A stretch of DNA of 64,000 nucleotides, from the NCBI GenBank assembly GCA_018456245.1, contig JAGYHQ010000001.1, positions 22,762 through 86,761 on the forward strand, written 5' to 3'. Under the pieces are notes generated by a model. The model was given only the letters and a program-made list of their open reading frames with translations, did not search any database and was not told the DNA's origin. Each line of letters starts with the position of its first letter. The first letter of the stretch is position 1. This document shows, one piece after another, positions 15,792-25,287 of this stretch. The stretch comes from Tenacibaculum sp. GTDB lineage: Bacteria > Bacteroidota > Bacteroidia > Flavobacteriales > Flavobacteriaceae. The translations under genes were made by a program, and so were the position numbers.

Positions 15792-18707
15792 ATGAATAAA
15801 AACATACTAATTTTCTTATTATTTATAACGAGTGTTTTAAATGCTCAATACATTAACCCATTAATATCAAAAGACGCTGAAGCCCAAGAAGAATGGGTTA
15901 ATAACATCATGAATTCAATGACTATTGATGAAAAAATAGGTCAGTTATTTATGGTGCAGGCTTACTCAAATAAAGATGAAAAGCATGAAAAAATTATGAC
16001 CGATATGATTAAAAAATATCATATAGGAAGTTTAATTTTTATGCAAGGAACACCAAGTAAGCAAGCTGAATTAACTAATAAATATCAATCTTTAACAACA
16101 AAAGTTCCGTTAATGATTGGTTTTGATGGAGAGTGGGGATTAGATATGAGGTTAAAAAACACCTATCGTTTTCCTTGGAATATGACATTGGGGGCAATAC
16201 AAGACAATAAATTAATAGAAAAATTAGGTAAACAAATAGGCGAACACTGTAAAAGAGTGGGAATTCACGTGAATTTTGCTCCTGTTGTAGATGTAAATAC
16301 TAACCCAAATAACCCGATAATTGGTAATCGTTCTTTTGGAGAAAGTAAAGAAAATGTTGCTGAAAAAGCCATTGCTTTTACAAAAGGAATGCAAAGTGTA
16401 GGGGTGTTGGCAAATGCAAAACATTTCCCAGGACATGGAGATACAGCAACCGATTCACACCTTACATTACCAACAATAAATTTTACTGAACAACGAATTG
16501 ATTCTATTGAATTATATCCTTTTAAAAAGTTATTTAACGCGGGGGTAGCAAGTGTTATGACAGCCCATTTAAGTATTCCTAGTTTAGAGGAAAATAAGGC
16601 TTTACCATCATCTTTATCAAAAAAGATAATTACAAATTTATTAAAAGAAAAGTTAGGCTTTTTAGGGTTAATATTTACTGACGGATTAAATATGAAAGGA
16701 GCTGCAAATTATTCAACACCGTCAGAAATAAATTTAGCAGCGTTTTTAGCAGGAAATGATATTTTATTAATTCCTGATGATGTGCCAAATACAATAAAAT
16801 TATTTAAAGAATATATTAAAAACGGAAAAATATCAGAACAAAGGCTTAATTATTCAGTTAAAAAGATATTAAAAGCTAAATATTTAGTAGGACTAAATAA
16901 TTATAAACCAATACAAGAGGAAAATATTAATGAGGAATTAAATACTCCCTACAATGAAATATTACATAGGGAATTGGTTACAAATTCAATAACATTATTA
17001 AAAAATGAACAAAATTTAATTCCTATTAAACATTTAGAAAATCATAAGATAGCATATGTTTCATTAGGAGATGATAAGGGAGATTATTTTGTTAATATGC
17101 TTAAAAATTATACTGATGTAACTGTTTTTTCTAATAAAAACTTATCTGTTTTAAAGAAAAAATTATCTAAATATAATCTTGTAATTGTAGGTTTTCATAA
17201 ATCAAATAAAAATCCTTGGAAATCTTATAAGTTTTCAAAGAAAGATTTATATTGGTTACAAGAAATATCTAAAAAAAATAGAGTTATTTTGGATGTGTTT
17301 GCAAGTCCGTACGCATTATTACAGATAGAAACATTTAAAAATATTGAAAATGTTATAGTTTCTTATCAAAATAGTAAAGAGGCTCAAGAATTATCAGCTC
17401 AAGCAATTTTTGGTGCTATAAGTATTAAAGGAAGACTTCCTGTTTCTATAAAAAATAATTTTGAAGTAGGTAGTGGTTTAACCACGTACCCATTAAATAG
17501 ATTAGGGTATTCAATTCCTGAAGAAGTAGGTATGTCTTCTGATAGTTTAAGAATTATAAACAAGTATTTAGATACTATTTTACAAAAAAAAATGGCTCCA
17601 GGTGGGCAAGTTTTAGTAGCTCGTAATGGAAAAGTTATTTTTCAAAAAAACTTTGGATATCATACATCGTTAAAAAAAAGAAAAGTACAATCATCAGATA
17701 TTTATGATGTAGCTTCAATGACAAAAATATTGGCATCATTACCAATGATAATGAAAGCTGAAGAGGAAAAGAAATTTTCTATTTACTCAATGTTACAAGA
17801 TATTTTACCAAGTTATAAAAATACTAATAAAGATACTTTAATGGTAAAAGAAATACTGTCTCACACAGCACGTTTACATTCTTGGATACCTTTTTACAAA
17901 ACAACTCAGAATGAAAAAGGAAATAATTTACCATCATTTTACAGAAATAGAAAAACCAGAAAGTTTAATATAAAAGTAGCTGATAATTTATACTTAATTA
18001 AAAGTTATAAAGACTCAATAAAACATAAAATTAAAGAAGTAGAACAAAGACCAAAAGTAGGGTATAAATATAGCGATTTAGGCTACTATATTTTTAAAGA
18101 TATTCTTGAAAAAAAATATAAAAAGAGATTAGATAAATTAGTTGATGAAAATTTTTATAGTAAATTAGGATTAAACAGAACGAGTTATTTACCATTAACC
18201 AAATATAAAAAATCAGAAATTGTTCCTACTGAAATTGATACTTATTTTAGAAATCAATTACTTCATGGGTATGTACACGATATGGGAGCTGCTATGCAAG
18301 GAGGAGTTGGAGGACACGCTGGGTTATTTTCTAACGCAAATGATGTAGCTAAAATAATGCAGATGTATTTACAGAAAGGTTATTATGGAGGAAAACGCTA
18401 TTTGAAAGAAGAAACTATTAATAAATTTAACAAACGTTATTTTGCAGATCTTGAAATTCGTAGAGGTTTAGGGTTTGATAAACCACAAATAAATTTAGAT
18501 GAAACTCCTACGTGTAATTGTGTTTCTCACGAAAGTTTTGGTCATAGTGGATTTACAGGTACTTATACGTGGGCAGACCCTGTAAGTGGAATAATTTATG
18601 TTTTCCTATCAAATAGAGTTTACCCAACAATGGAAAATAGAGGACTGGTAGAAAGTGATATGCGTACTAAAATACAGCAAGTAATTCAAGATGCTATCAT
18701 CAACTAA
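15792..18707 (+). CDS. GH3 glycosidase fused to a serine beta-lactamase-like domain
   Basis: A 971-residue exported two-enzyme protein. Signal peptide 1-19 (ending LNAQ) is followed by a GH3 catalytic domain (about 35-370) with KHFPGHGDTATDSH and IFTDGLNMKGA, where the Asp of TDG is the expected nucleophile, and a GH3 C-terminal domain to about 560. Residues 580-965 form a class C beta-lactamase/DD-peptidase-like domain: SMTK (Ser642), YSD and HSG motifs. GH3-NagZ plus beta-lactamase fusions are known in Bacteroidota and probably act on peptidoglycan fragments in the periplasm. It is probably co-transcribed with the exonuclease and yaaA genes. Confidence 0.9.
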   Translation: MNKNILIFLLFITSVLNAQYINPLISKDAEAQEEWVNNIMNSMTIDEKIGQLFMVQAYSNKDEKHEKIMTDMIKKYHIGSLIFMQGTPSKQAELTNKYQSLTTKVPLMIGFDGEWGLDMRLKNTYRFPWNMTLGAIQDNKLIEKLGKQIGEHCKRVGIHVNFAPVVDVNTNPNNPIIGNRSFGESKENVAEKAIAFTKGMQSVGVLANAKHFPGHGDTATDSHLTLPTINFTEQRIDSIELYPFKKLFNAGVASVMTAHLSIPSLEENKALPSSLSKKIITNLLKEKLGFLGLIFTDGLNMKGAANYSTPSEINLAAFLAGNDILLIPDDVPNTIKLFKEYIKNGKISEQRLNYSVKKILKAKYLVGLNNYKPIQEENINEELNTPYNEILHRELVTNSITLLKNEQNLIPIKHLENHKIAYVSLGDDKGDYFVNMLKNYTDVTVFSNKNLSVLKKKLSKYNLVIVGFHKSNKNPWKSYKFSKKDLYWLQEISKKNRVILDVFASPYALLQIETFKNIENVIVSYQNSKEAQELSAQAIFGAISIKGRLPVSIKNNFEVGSGLTTYPLNRLGYSIPEEVGMSSDSLRIINKYLDTILQKKMAPGGQVLVARNGKVIFQKNFGYHTSLKKRKVQSSDIYDVASMTKILASLPMIMKAEEEKKFSIYSMLQDILPSYKNTNKDTLMVKEILSHTARLHSWIPFYKTTQNEKGNNLPSFYRNRKTRKFNIKVADNLYLIKSYKDSIKHKIKEVEQRPKVGYKYSDLGYYIFKDILEKKYKKRLDKLVDENFYSKLGLNRTSYLPLTKYKKSEIVPTEIDTYFRNQLLHGYVHDMGAAMQGGVGGHAGLFSNANDVAKIMQMYLQKGYYGGKRYLKEETINKFNKRYFADLEIRRGLGFDKPQINLDETPTCNCVSHESFGHSGFTGTYTWADPVSGIIYVFLSNRVYPTMENRGLVESDMRTKIQQVIQDAIIN

Positions 18708-18745
18708 TTAAAATTTACAACCAGTATTATTACAATTTTAAATTT

Positions 18746-19504
18746 ATGAAAATAATTATTTCACCAGCAAAATCATTAGATTTTGAAAATAATGCACCAA
18801 CAACAATACATACGCAACCATTTTTTTTAAATAAATCATTAAAAATTAATGAAAGTTTAAAAATATTGTCGGCAAAAGAATTATCTCAATTAATGAAAAT
18901 ATCAGATAATTTAGGATATTTGAATTATGAAAGAAATAAAAAGTGGAATATTCCTTTTTCATTAAAAAATGCTAAACAAGCTATTTATTCTTTTACTGGT
19001 GATGTTTATAAAGGGTTAGATGTTAATACATTATCAGAAGGAAAAATACCTGTATTACAAGAAAAATTAAGAATACTTTCAGGGTTATACGGAATATTAA
19101 AGCCGTTGGATTTAATACAACCATATCGTTTAGAAATGGGAACAAAATTAAAAGTAGGAAAGTTTGATAATTTGTATAAATTTTGGGCTGATGAACTTGC
19201 TAATCACTTAAATAATGAAATGAAAGAAGATGAGTTACTCGTAAATTTAGCAAGTTTAGAATATTTTAAGGCTGTACCTAAAAAGGCTTTAAAAATGCCT
19301 ATAATTACTCCTGTTTTTAAAGAATTGAAAGGTGATACTTATAAAGTTGTAGCCATTTATGCTAAAAAAGCACGTGGACTTATGATACGTTATATTATTG
19401 ATAATAATGTAGAAACCATAGAAGAATTAAAAGGTTTTAATACTAATGGTTACGGTTTTTCGGAAACGTTATCTACTAATGATGAATTGGTTTTTGTTAG
19501 GTAA
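18746..19504 (+). CDS. yaaA: YaaA family peroxide stress protein
   Basis: A 252-residue cytosolic protein covering the full YaaA/DUF328 family, with the conserved start MKIIISPAKSLDF, the central RILSGLYGILKPLDLIQPYRLEMG, and KKARGLMIRYI near the C-terminus. In E. coli YaaA limits DNA and protein damage from peroxide by reducing free iron. It lies 38 bases after the GH3 fusion gene. Its 3' end overlaps the convergent CPBP protease gene by 8 bases. Confidence 0.92.
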   Translation: MKIIISPAKSLDFENNAPTTIHTQPFFLNKSLKINESLKILSAKELSQLMKISDNLGYLNYERNKKWNIPFSLKNAKQAIYSFTGDVYKGLDVNTLSEGKIPVLQEKLRILSGLYGILKPLDLIQPYRLEMGTKLKVGKFDNLYKFWADELANHLNNEMKEDELLVNLASLEYFKAVPKKALKMPIITPVFKELKGDTYKVVAIYAKKARGLMIRYIIDNNVETIEELKGFNTNGYGFSETLSTNDELVFVR

Positions 19505-20312
19505 TTTTTTCATTTAACCCTTCTTTAAACCAATTTATTTTATTTGAGCCGTTTATTTTATTCCAAAAAATAGTAACTATTAAGGCAAATAATAAACTAA
19601 TTAGTATAGGAAAAGATAAATCGGTCTTAAATAAACAGAAAGGATAATTTAAAAATGAATGAACTCCTACTAAATAAACTAAATTTTGGGTTTTTATGAA
19701 CATTAATGATAAAATAATTCCTGCAATAAATAGTTTAATTAAATCAAGAAATAAATATTCTGTTTGTCCTAATATTATTCTATTTGGAAGATGACTTAAA
19801 GAAAATAATAATTGAGATAAAATTAGAGCTCCGAAGATAGACAACTTATTATTAAATTTAATTTTTAAAATAAGGTAAATTTGAGTTAAAATAATTCCTC
19901 TGTAAACTAATTCTTCCGCAAGAGCACTCCCTAAAAATTGAGCTGAAAAACTGCCAAATTTATAATTTAATTTATCACTGAAGGTAATACTTCCATTTTG
20001 AAAGAATGAAAAAATAGCGCTTGATAAATTTAATAATACCCATAAAATTAATGCCCAAAATAATCCTGTTTTAATTTTATTTGTATTTAATAGAAAGTCT
20101 TTAAGTTTTATTCTTCCTAATTTCATACTGATAATTAAAAATAATAGAACAGAAGAAATACCCGCTATTAAAGTTGGAGTTATAAAACCATTTGATTTTT
20201 CAGTTATTGAAATAAATGATTTGTTGGTAAATAAGTAATTCCACAAAAATGCATTTATTGGGATTAAACAGATAATTAATAGTAAAACTTTATTTGAAAT
20301 TTTCTTAACCAT
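19497..20312 (-). CDS. CPBP family intramembrane metalloprotease
   Basis: A 271-residue polytopic membrane protein of the CPBP (Abi/Rce1-like) family. The three motifs are present: EELVYRG (Glu-Glu and Arg), FSLSHLPN (His) and GVHSFLN (His/Asn). Family members cleave or protect against small peptides, or process prenylated proteins in eukaryotes; here the substrate is unknown. I start at the ATG at 20312, 23 bases after the serine dehydratase stop; an upstream TTG at 20342 would overlap that gene. It is probably the second gene of the sdaA unit. Confidence 0.82.
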   Translation of the reverse strand: MVKKISNKVLLLIICLIPINAFLWNYLFTNKSFISITEKSNGFITPTLIAGISSVLLFLIISMKLGRIKLKDFLLNTNKIKTGLFWALILWVLLNLSSAIFSFFQNGSITFSDKLNYKFGSFSAQFLGSALAEELVYRGIILTQIYLILKIKFNNKLSIFGALILSQLLFSLSHLPNRIILGQTEYLFLDLIKLFIAGIILSLMFIKTQNLVYLVGVHSFLNYPFCLFKTDLSFPILISLLFALIVTIFWNKINGSNKINWFKEGLNEKIT

Positions 20313-20335
20313 AGTTTTCTGTTTAAGTTTGTCAT

Positions 20336-21763
20336 TTAACAATCAGCTAAACCGACCGTAATCGCCAAACCTCCTTCTGATGTTTCTTTATATTTACGGT
20401 TCATATCTTTGGCAGTTTCCCACATAGTATCAATTACTCTGTCTAACGGAACAATTGATTCTTTTGGGTTGGTTTCTAATGCTAATTCAGCAGCATTTAT
20501 AGCTTTAATTGCTCCCATACTATTACGTTCTATACAAGGTATTTGAACTAATCCACCAATAGGGTCACAGGTTAATCCTAAATGATGCTCCATTGCAATT
20601 TCTGCAGCAACTAAACATTGTGCAGGTGTTCCTCCTAATAATTCAGTTAAGGCACCTGCTGCCATTGCAGATGATACGCCTATTTCGGCTTGGCAACCTC
20701 CAGCTGCTGCTGATATTGTAGCATTTTTCTTAAAAATACTACCTATTTTACCAGCTACTAATAAGAATTTTTTAATATGCTCAAAATCAGCTTTATGATT
20801 TTCAATAACTAAATAATACATTAAAACGGCAGGAATTACCCCAGCACTTCCGTTGGTAGGGGCTGTAACTACACGTCCTAAAGAAGCGTTTACTTCATTT
20901 ACTGATAAAGCAAAACAACTAACCCATTTTAGTATTTCTCTAAATTTAACTTCACTATTTCTAATGGCATTAATCCATTCTTCAGGGTTGTTATATTTTT
21001 CTTCTTTTATAAGTTTTTTATGAGTGCTAAAAGCTCTGCGTTTTACTTTTAGCCCTCCTGGGAGTATCCCCTCAGTATGGCAACCAGTGTACATACACTC
21101 TAACATAGTATCCCAAATTCTTTTCAATTCTCTATCAATTTCTTCGTCAGACCTTAAAACTAATTCATTTTGAAGTACAATTTCAGAGATTTGTTTTTGT
21201 TCATCTTCACAATATTTTTCTAATTCAGTTGCTTTTTTTACAGGAAAAGGAAAATTTTCAGAACTAATTTCAGAGCTTTTATCCTCATTCATTGTTTCTT
21301 GAATTATAAAACCTCCACCTATTGAATAATAGGTTTGTGTGCCAATTTCTTTTTTATCTAGTGAATACCCTCTAAATGTTAATCCGTTTGAATGGAAAGG
21401 CAAAAAATCACGATTAAAAACAATACTATCAAAAGAAAAATTAATCTGTTTTTCGTTGTTAAAGTTAAGTTTAAATGTTGATTTTATAGTGTTTATCGTT
21501 GTTTCAATATCTTGTATAGGAATATATTCAGGGTCAGTTCCGCTTAAGCCTAATAAAACAGCCAAATCAGTAGCGTGTCCTTTTCCTGTTAATGATAAAG
21601 AGCCGTATAAATCAATCTTTATACTTGTAATTTTATCAAAAATATTATTGTTTTTTAAATATTGAATCCATTGTTGTGCGGCTCTCCAAGGTCCTAAAGT
21701 GTGTGAACTAGAAGGTCCTATACCTATTTTTAACATATCAAACACACTAATAAATTGAGCCAT
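20336..21763 (-). CDS. sdaA: L-serine ammonia-lyase, iron-sulfur type
   Basis: A 475-residue single-chain L-serine dehydratase converting serine to pyruvate and ammonia in the cytosol. The N-terminal beta domain starts with the conserved MLKIGIGPSSSHTLGPW. The alpha domain carries the Fe-S cysteines in AAAGGCQAEIG, LTCDPIGG and QIPCIERN, plus the catalytic-region motif TAPTNGSAGVIP. Length is normal for the fused form. It faces the DUF2853 gene terminator upstream; the CPBP gene follows closely on the same strand. Confidence 0.93.
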   Translation of the reverse strand: MAQFISVFDMLKIGIGPSSSHTLGPWRAAQQWIQYLKNNNIFDKITSIKIDLYGSLSLTGKGHATDLAVLLGLSGTDPEYIPIQDIETTINTIKSTFKLNFNNEKQINFSFDSIVFNRDFLPFHSNGLTFRGYSLDKKEIGTQTYYSIGGGFIIQETMNEDKSSEISSENFPFPVKKATELEKYCEDEQKQISEIVLQNELVLRSDEEIDRELKRIWDTMLECMYTGCHTEGILPGGLKVKRRAFSTHKKLIKEEKYNNPEEWINAIRNSEVKFREILKWVSCFALSVNEVNASLGRVVTAPTNGSAGVIPAVLMYYLVIENHKADFEHIKKFLLVAGKIGSIFKKNATISAAAGGCQAEIGVSSAMAAGALTELLGGTPAQCLVAAEIAMEHHLGLTCDPIGGLVQIPCIERNSMGAIKAINAAELALETNPKESIVPLDRVIDTMWETAKDMNRKYKETSEGGLAITVGLADC

Positions 21764-21797
21764 TGTAAAGTTTCTTTTAAAGCTGTAAATATAAAAA

Positions 21798-21827
21798 AAT
21801 CCTGTTCTGTATAAACAAAACAGGATT
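21798..21827 (-). terminator. Intrinsic terminator of the DUF2853 gene
   Basis: AATCCTGTT pairs with AACAGGATT around a 12-nt loop, followed on the minus strand by an eight-base T-run. It lies 22 bases after the DUF2853 stop. Confidence 0.75.
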
Positions 21828-21848
21828 AAAATTTAATCATAAATAAAA

Positions 21849-22190
21849 TTATAGTCCGTAAACTGATTCTTTACCAAATTTTTTAGCCAATAAATAGTAA
21901 ACAACAGCACGGTATTTATTTCTTTCAGATTTTCCTACTTTTTCAATTACTTCAGAAATAGCATCATCTAACTGAGGACCGTCTTTTAAACCTAATTTCT
22001 TTATTAGGAAGTTTTTCTTAACAGTTTCTAATTCTTTAGAATCAGATCCTGCAATAGTTTCAGCATCCTTTTTATAGATAGAAGGTCCTAAACCCTTTGT
22101 TACTGCTTTTAATAATTCAGCATTGTAACTTAAACCTTTACCGTCCATAAATTTTCCGTATACTTCTAATTTTTCATCAAATTTGCTCAT
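21849..22190 (-). CDS. DUF2853 family protein
   Basis: A 113-residue soluble, highly charged, all-helical protein that fits the DUF2853 family end to end (MSKFDEKLEVYGKFM..., then DAETIAGSDSKELETVKKNFL and a KYRAVVYYLLAKKFGK C-terminal helix). No function is established. It has its own -7 promoter element (22229-22236) and a terminator, so it is monocistronic and may be well expressed. Confidence 0.85.
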   Translation of the reverse strand: MSKFDEKLEVYGKFMDGKGLSYNAELLKAVTKGLGPSIYKKDAETIAGSDSKELETVKKNFLIKKLGLKDGPQLDDAISEVIEKVGKSERNKYRAVVYYLLAKKFGKESVYGL

Positions 22191-22228
22191 AATTTTCTTT
22201 TTTAAGGTTTTAAAATTTTTTAACTCCT

Positions 22229-22236
22229 CAAATATA
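22229..22236 (-). promoter_or_regulatory. Promoter -7 element (TATATTTG) of the DUF2853 gene
   Basis: Minus-strand TATATTTG, an exact TAnnTTTG match, 38 bp before the start codon at 22190. Confidence 0.5.
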
Positions 22237-22339
22237 AATAAATTAAATATTAAATCAAACTAATAATAAGCATGATTAGTGTTAATTAAATTGTTAAAAA
22301 ACAGAAAGTTTGTTTTGTAAAGAGTTATAATAGTTTTAT

Positions 22340-22347
22340 TAAATTTG
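22340..22347 (+). promoter_or_regulatory. Promoter -7 element (TAAATTTG) of the TPR gene
   Basis: TAAATTTG lies 32 bp before the ATG at 22380. A TTTG about 22 bp upstream could be the -33 element, slightly farther than usual. Confidence 0.5.
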
Positions 22348-22379
22348 CAGTGTAATTCAAAACTACAAAATAGCCTTTT

Positions 22380-23741
22380 ATGTCTTTAGTGAAATTTGAA
22401 TCAATGTTGAAAACTAATAATGTTTATTTTTTCGATTCTAATGAATTTGAAGATATTATTCAGCATTATTTAGATAAAGGTAAGCATTCATTGGCTTATA
22501 AAGCTATTCAATTAGGCTTGGATCAGCATCCTACCTCTGTGCCATTAAAATTACTATATGTAGAATTGTTGATTTTTGAAAATAAAATAGAAAAGGCTGA
22601 AAATATACTTACTGATATTGAAGCAATTGAACCTAATAATGAAGAAATTTTTATTCAAAAAGCAACAATATTATCAAAAAACGATAAGCATATTGAGGCT
22701 ATAAAAATGCTGAAATTATCATTAAATTTTTCTGAAGATCCAATAGATATTTTAGCAATGATAGGCATGGAATATCTATACTTAGAAGATTTTGAAAATG
22801 CTAAAGCATATTTTATAAAATGTGTTGATATAGATTGTGAAGATTATTCATCTTTATACAATATTATCTATTGTTTTGAGGTAGAAGAAAAATATGAAGA
22901 CGCTATCAAATATTTAACTTCTTACATTGATATAAATCCGTTTAGTGAAGTTGCTTGGCATCAATTAGGGAAGCAGTATTTTGTATTAAATAAATTTAAG
23001 GAAGCTCTTGTTGCTTTTGATTATTCAGTTGTTATAGACGAAAGCTTTATAGGTGGATATTTAGAAAAAGCAAAAACCTTAGAGAAATTAGAACGTTACG
23101 AAGATGCTATAGATAATTATTTAGTAACGTTAGAGTTAGATGATCCTACGGCATTTGCATATTTAAGAATAGGAGAATGTTTTGAAAAGTTAGGAATTTT
23201 AAATTCTGCCATTAATTACTATGAAAAATCAGTAAATGAAGATCCTTTATTAGAAAGAGGTTGGCTTTTGCTTACCGATGTTTATTATAAAAAAGGAAAT
23301 ATGCCCGAAGCCTTAATTTGCATTAATAAGGCAATTAACAATGATCAAACAAACTCATTATATTGGCGTAAATATGCCGATATTAATATTAAACTTAAGT
23401 TTTATGAAGAATCTGTAGAGGCTTTTTATAAATGTATTGAATTGGGTGATACAGAAATTGAAATTTACATTGCTTTGGCTGATGTTTTAACTTTTTTAGG
23501 TAGTTATTCAGAGGCTTTAAATATTTTAGTTAAAGCAAAGAAAAACTATCAAAAATCTGCTGAAATAGAATACAGATTATTCGGATTATTTATGATTTTA
23601 GGCAAGATAAATTATGGTTTATCTCACTTAAAAAATGGGTTAGCTATTAATTATGGTTATCATAATGTTGTAAGGAACTTATATCCATCAATATTTAAAA
23701 ATGTTAAGGTTAATAAAATAATTGCAGATTATAAATATTAA
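22380..23741 (+). CDS. Tetratricopeptide repeat protein
   Basis: A 453-residue protein made almost wholly of TPR helix pairs, about 11 units, e.g. ILSKNDKHIEAIKMLKLSL, YCFEVEEKYEDAIKYL and KTLEKLERYEDAIDNYLVTL. There is no signal peptide or membrane segment, so it is probably a cytosolic scaffold. Similar proteins are common in Bacteroidota genomes; no partner is indicated. It is monocistronic with a convergent beta-lactamase-fold gene downstream. Confidence 0.85.
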   Translation: MSLVKFESMLKTNNVYFFDSNEFEDIIQHYLDKGKHSLAYKAIQLGLDQHPTSVPLKLLYVELLIFENKIEKAENILTDIEAIEPNNEEIFIQKATILSKNDKHIEAIKMLKLSLNFSEDPIDILAMIGMEYLYLEDFENAKAYFIKCVDIDCEDYSSLYNIIYCFEVEEKYEDAIKYLTSYIDINPFSEVAWHQLGKQYFVLNKFKEALVAFDYSVVIDESFIGGYLEKAKTLEKLERYEDAIDNYLVTLELDDPTAFAYLRIGECFEKLGILNSAINYYEKSVNEDPLLERGWLLLTDVYYKKGNMPEALICINKAINNDQTNSLYWRKYADINIKLKFYEESVEAFYKCIELGDTEIEIYIALADVLTFLGSYSEALNILVKAKKNYQKSAEIEYRLFGLFMILGKINYGLSHLKNGLAINYGYHNVVRNLYPSIFKNVKVNKIIADYKY

Positions 23742-23768
23742 TATCTCACTTATATTCTATTAATTTTT

Positions 23769-24539
23769 TTATAATACTAATCCATCATATGCTAAAAATA
23801 CATTTTTAGGCAATTCTTTTTCAACTTCACAATGAAAACCAAGTAACTCACTAATATGTGTTAAATAAGCTCTTTTAGGTTTTATTTTCTCAATAAAAAC
23901 TAATGCTTCATCTAAATTAAAATGTGTAGGGTGTATTTCTTTTCTTAACCCTGTAACAATTAGGGTTTCTAAATTCTTTAATTTTTTCTTTTCCTCTTCT
24001 GAAATTGATTTAATATCTGTTAAATAAGCAATATCATTAAACCTATAACCTAAAATTGGTAAATTACCATGCATCACTTCAATAGGAATTACCTCTACTC
24101 CCTCTAAATTTAAAGTTTGATTATGTGAAATAACAATAGGTTTAACTTTTGGAGCACTTGGATATCTATTTTCTGTTTTAAAAACGTAGTTATATCTTTT
24201 TTTTAAATCTTCTAACACTTTATTAGTTAAATAAATGGGCACCTCTCCCATTTTAAAACTAAAAGCCCTAATATCTTCAAATCCTGCAACATGGTCGGCA
24301 TGTTCATGAGTAAATAAAATTCCGTTTATTGCTTGCACATTTTCTCGCAACATTTGATAACGAAAATCAGGACCACAATCAATTATATAATTTACATCAT
24401 CCCAAGAAATCATTATTGAAGAGCGCAAACGCTTATCTCTTGGATCTTTTGATTTTGCCACAGGATGAGTACTACCAATAACAGGCACACCTGTTGATGT
24501 TCCTGTACCTAAGAAAGTTATTTTCAGTTGTTTTTTCAT
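23769..24539 (-). CDS. MBL-fold metallo-hydrolase (PhnP-like)
   Basis: A 256-residue cytosolic metallo-beta-lactamase-fold hydrolase. The metal site motif THEHADHVAGFED is intact, preceded by TFLGTGTSTGVPVIG and the DPRDKRLRSS segment seen in PhnP/phosphodiesterase-like members; later ligands lie in LTDIKSI and HPTHFN. The family cleaves cyclic phosphodiesters or related substrates; the natural substrate here is not evident. I use the ATG at 24539 over a GTG at 24545. A short conserved gene precedes it on the same strand but is separated by a strong terminator. Confidence 0.82.
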   Translation of the reverse strand: MKKQLKITFLGTGTSTGVPVIGSTHPVAKSKDPRDKRLRSSIMISWDDVNYIIDCGPDFRYQMLRENVQAINGILFTHEHADHVAGFEDIRAFSFKMGEVPIYLTNKVLEDLKKRYNYVFKTENRYPSAPKVKPIVISHNQTLNLEGVEVIPIEVMHGNLPILGYRFNDIAYLTDIKSISEEEKKKLKNLETLIVTGLRKEIHPTHFNLDEALVFIEKIKPKRAYLTHISELLGFHCEVEKELPKNVFLAYDGLVL

Positions 24540-24565
24540 TAACACAAAAATAACTTAAAAAATTA

Positions 24566-24593
24566 AAAAAGGGAGTTTTAAAACTCCCTTTTT
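24566..24593 (-). terminator. Intrinsic terminator after the 65-residue gene
   Basis: AAAAAGGGAGTTT pairs with AAACTCCCTTTTT (13 bp, 2-nt loop), giving a T-run on the minus strand. It starts 2 bases after the stop codon at 24596 and lies about 27 bases upstream of the MBL-fold start. Confidence 0.8.
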
Positions 24594-24595
24594 AT

Positions 24596-24793
24596 TTACC
24601 TATTTATCTTTAATATACAGACTCTAAGTTCTGGTTTATTAGATGTAAATTTATTTACCCAAATTAATAATTCTTCTATTTCATATGGTAATAAACTCTT
24701 TAAAGCCTTGTCTAATTCCTTACAAAATAAATCAGCATTAAAACTCACTTTTTTTAATACTGTTTTTGTAAATTCAAATACAGCTCTTGCCAT
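24596..24793 (-). CDS. Conserved-looking small hypothetical protein
   Basis: A 65-residue soluble protein (MARAVFEFTKTVLKKV...) predicted mostly helical with a Cys in FCKELDKAL. I do not recognise the family. It is supported as a gene by its clean ATG start, its length filling the interval, and a terminator directly after its stop. It ends with a basic tail, RVCILKINR. Confidence 0.6.
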   Translation of the reverse strand: MARAVFEFTKTVLKKVSFNADLFCKELDKALKSLLPYEIEELLIWVNKFTSNKPELRVCILKINR

Positions 24794-24886
24794 AATACTT
24801 AATTAAAAAAATTAACACTTTTTGATTATTAAAGCGTAAATAACCTGAATTTATTGTATATAATATGTTAATTTTAACCAAAAAAT

Positions 24887-24915
24887 AAATCCGATTCTGT
24901 TAAAGAATCGGATTT
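24887..24915 (-). terminator. Intrinsic terminator after the 88-residue gene
   Basis: AAATCCGATTCT pairs with AGAATCGGATTT (12 bp) around a 5-nt loop, followed on the minus strand by a T-rich stretch; 24 bases after the stop at 24940. Confidence 0.75.
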
Positions 24916-24939
24916 TATTATTTTTTTATAAAGCAATTT

Positions 24940-25206
24940 TTATAGTGCATTTATTTTATCTATTAATGCTTTTGCTTTAGTTTCTAACTCTACTCCTATT
25001 GATTTAAAGTGTGCTTTTTTGTTCTCAACATTTTTAGTATGAATTTTTGCTATTAATTCATCAAAAACAGAAATAGCTTCATCAATAATTGCTTCAGGTT
25101 TAGAAGTATCTTCTTTTGGTTTTAATATCCCCCAAACATAACATTCTTCTATAATATCTCCTAAAATGTAGTTAATGTCTTTTTTTAAGTTTTTTACGCT
25201 TGCCAT
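24940..25206 (-). CDS. Small conserved helical protein
   Basis: An 88-residue soluble protein starting MASVKNLKKDINYILGDIIE, predicted to be three long helices with no signal sequence. The pattern is familiar from flavobacterial genomes, but I know no function. It has a -7 promoter element at 25226-25233 and a terminator, so it is a single-gene unit. Confidence 0.68.
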   Translation of the reverse strand: MASVKNLKKDINYILGDIIEECYVWGILKPKEDTSKPEAIIDEAISVFDELIAKIHTKNVENKKAHFKSIGVELETKAKALIDKINAL

Positions 25207-25225
25207 AATTTAAAATAATTTTTTG

Positions 25226-25233
25226 CAAAGCTA
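25226..25233 (-). promoter_or_regulatory. Promoter -7 element (TAGCTTTG) of the 88-residue gene
   Basis: Minus-strand TAGCTTTG, an exact TAnnTTTG match, 19 bp before the start codon at 25206. Confidence 0.5.
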
Positions 25234-25287
25234 ATTCATTTTATTCAATTTATTAGTAATAATTTACAAAATATTACAATTATTAAA